A DNA stretch of 64,000 nt from assembly GCA_013350335.1 (NCBI GenBank), contig CM023541.1, forward strand, positions 40,788,739 to 40,852,738. Direction: 5' to 3'. The notes under the pieces were generated by a model that was given only the letters and a program-made list of their open reading frames with translations, was not told the DNA's origin and ran no database searches. This document shows, in pieces, positions 62,045 to 64,000 of the stretch (position 1 is the stretch's first letter; every line of letters begins with the position of its first letter). The translations under genes were made by a program, and so were the position numbers. Origin of the DNA: Chimonanthus salicifolius (Eukaryota; Streptophyta; Magnoliopsida; Laurales; Calycanthaceae).

Positions 62045-64000
62045 TAAGGTGAGTGAATTTGAATTAGTTTAACTTGTGCACATCTTCAAAAGACACGTCA
62101 TGATTGCACGTGTCGGTGAGTGATTGCGGGCACGGGAATGGTGAGTGCTCTCGACGTTCACCGGAATCGTTCGCTATTCACCATCTACCAGTCTTTGTGT
62201 GGAAAGTCGGTTTTAAGTTCACTCAGAGAGTCACATCCCTTCAAGAGATGCCGGGGAACATCACCTGCAGAGGTGACCCCCACCCACCAGTGGGCATTGT
62301 CCCTTCAGTCTGCACTCTGCACATTTGAATATATGATCAAGAATCTCAATAACCAAAGCTCATAAACTAACGAATTATTCAAAGAAAAATAAAAATTTAA
62401 TATATAATGTGGAAATACATTGCACAAATTTTCTTTTCTAAAAGTGATTATTATTCCACAAAAGTATTTAAGAACTAGATAAGGTAATATTCACTACAAT
62501 TGAGTTATGTGCTAAGATAAACGATTTTATAATATAGATTTTTTTTTAGATTTTATAAAAAAATTCTCTTGATCTAATTAGTAGCCTTCGTGTGACAAGC
62601 CTAATCCAAAATAGGTTCTACCCTCACCTGTTTCCCATGGTATGATGAAGGATAAGATCAGACTTAAAGTCTACTTATGCTGTTATACTAAAATATCAAG
62701 TGATCAGATTGTTTTTTTTCTTTTAGATTTTTTGAAAAGGATAAATTTTAGATCCAGAGTTTGGATCTCCAATCAAAGATTTCAACGATTGAAATCCTAC
62801 GGGATTTTCTCTGATTCTCTCAACACCCTCAAGAGAATAATTAAATCTAGCATTAATTCAAGTTGTCAAACATTGAACCTTCTTAACTTAATTTAATGCG
62901 GAATTAAATTCAATTAAATGATTGGGAAAGTAAGACATAAACCATGAAATTCACCATGCAAAAATCGAAACCAATACATAAAAGAAAATTAATTCTTACA
63001 CATGTACAAATTAAAATCAAGAACCAAATCAAAGAACTCACCCTAATCATAGAGAGAACATCGAACAGAGCTCAAAGCTTTAAATTTAATTCAAACTCAA
63101 ATGTATTGTTATTTACAATGGTGGTGAAGCACCACATTTATATACCTTATTCTTAAAGAACTAAAGAAAGTAACACAAATCTAGAATTAAATAAAAAAAA
63201 AAAGAAGCAAGTCTCCTAAGATTTATGCGCTGCATCGATTGGACGATCCAATCACTTCTTTCAAACATCCGAAGCTTCATCATCAGAGATCCGATTATTA
63301 GAAACTTGAAAAACTATATTTATAAAGAGTATCACAGACACACATACTAAACTCTAATCTAAACCAAACTTAGAAACCTAATTACACATATAAATTAATG
63401 TATTCTAACATCGATGACATCCGAAGGTCGTCCGATTTCTCTGCTGGAGATTCGATGACATCCAAAGCCTCCATCGAATCATTTTTTTTTTTCAAGAGCC
63501 TCGATTTTTCACATAGACGGTGCTACCCTCTATTGGAAGATCCGATCCTTTTCATCGGAGATCCGATCTTCCTTTGGATGCTCTAATCAAATTTGCCAGA
63601 CGTCTAAAAATTCCCAAATTTTGCAAATTGAAGATCTAAGTTTGTTTCCACAACATTTTTCTTTGTTTCTTATTTTTGCTTCAGCTTATCCCCAAAAGTC
63701 AGGAAATATAGCTTTCCAAATGTTTTTCTCAAGTCTCTTTTATTTTCCTTGTAACACCTCATCCACATGGGATATGAAAAAGTGTCACATTGATCATAAG
63801 GGTGGGTGAAAATGGTGTTAATATGAGGGAGCAACCTCTCAACCAACACATGGTCTTTTAGCTCTGGTCCAAAATAAAATTGTGCAGGCTTAAGTAGGAT
63901 CTCTAACGAACAATTTAGTATTAGAGTATGTTCATCACATTCTTTTATTATCCTCTTCTCAAACCGACGCCTCTTTCTAGTTGAGTTTCTTCTTCTCTTC
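62045..64000. other. No gene recognised; repeat-like right end
   Basis: 62100-62340 is GC-richer, with two overlapping open frames but no known domain. From about 62880 the DNA looks like a terminal-repeat leader, with recurring gatccgat/catcgga words (63240-63590), but no partner is inside the window. Confidence 0.4.

Noticed and set aside
62104..62365. Small secreted or zinc-binding protein from two overlapping plus-strand frames
   Set aside because: No recognisable domain, start context or splice signal; too short to support.

Overview
This window is plant nuclear DNA. The evidence is spliced protein-coding genes with GT/AG introns, Ty1/copia-like and chromovirus-like LTR retrotransposons, LINEs carrying a C-terminal RNase H, RTE LINEs, tRNA-derived SINEs, TRIMs, and hAT-, Stowaway- and Tourist-like MITEs. 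The very long, transposon-filled introns and the PRR37-like protein suggest a woody, early-diverging angiosperm such as a magnoliid. That lineage guess is an inference and is weak.

Only two host genes are well supported. (1) A PRR7/PRR37-type pseudo-response regulator of the circadian clock lies on the + strand. Seven exons run from 14158 to the stop at 37897, and its first exon(s) are missing, so it enters the window already inside the receiver domain. One intron (14935-35253) is 20.3 kb long. (2) A complete Elongator subunit ELP6 gene lies on the - strand: five exons, 57658 down to 49138, 248 codons, with every splice phase consistent. The two genes converge tail to tail across an 11.2-kb spacer.

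Region by region. 1-14157 is a graveyard of LINE and Copia remnants upstream of, or inside the first intron of, the PRR gene. 14935-35253 (PRR intron) holds a small chromodomain-like LTR element, a LINE with a hAT MITE in it, and a 9.6-kb Copia (20347-29924, TSD ctcac). That Copia carries two truncated LINEs, a Stowaway-like MITE and a 3.1-kb solo LTR (TSD acaga). A second chromodomain-like LTR element follows at 31465-34906 (TSD ctttt). The last PRR intron contains a three-copy 128-bp tandem repeat. 38619-45393 is a Copia (TSD tgact) carrying a SINE, a TRIM-like element and a LINE. 45.4-49.1 kb holds small elements. 49.1-57.7 kb is ELP6, whose introns hold several MITEs plus a LINE interrupted by a TRIM (TSD ggtta). 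57.7-64 kb is AT-rich, with hAT-like MITEs and a SINE.

The most unusual material is (a) the pair of pol-less LTR elements that keep a zinc-knuckle / proline-rich / chromodomain-like protein, and (b) a set of hAT-type MITEs whose interiors are arrays of self-complementary words between short conserved ends. All homology statements come from reading translated motifs by eye; no database search was run.
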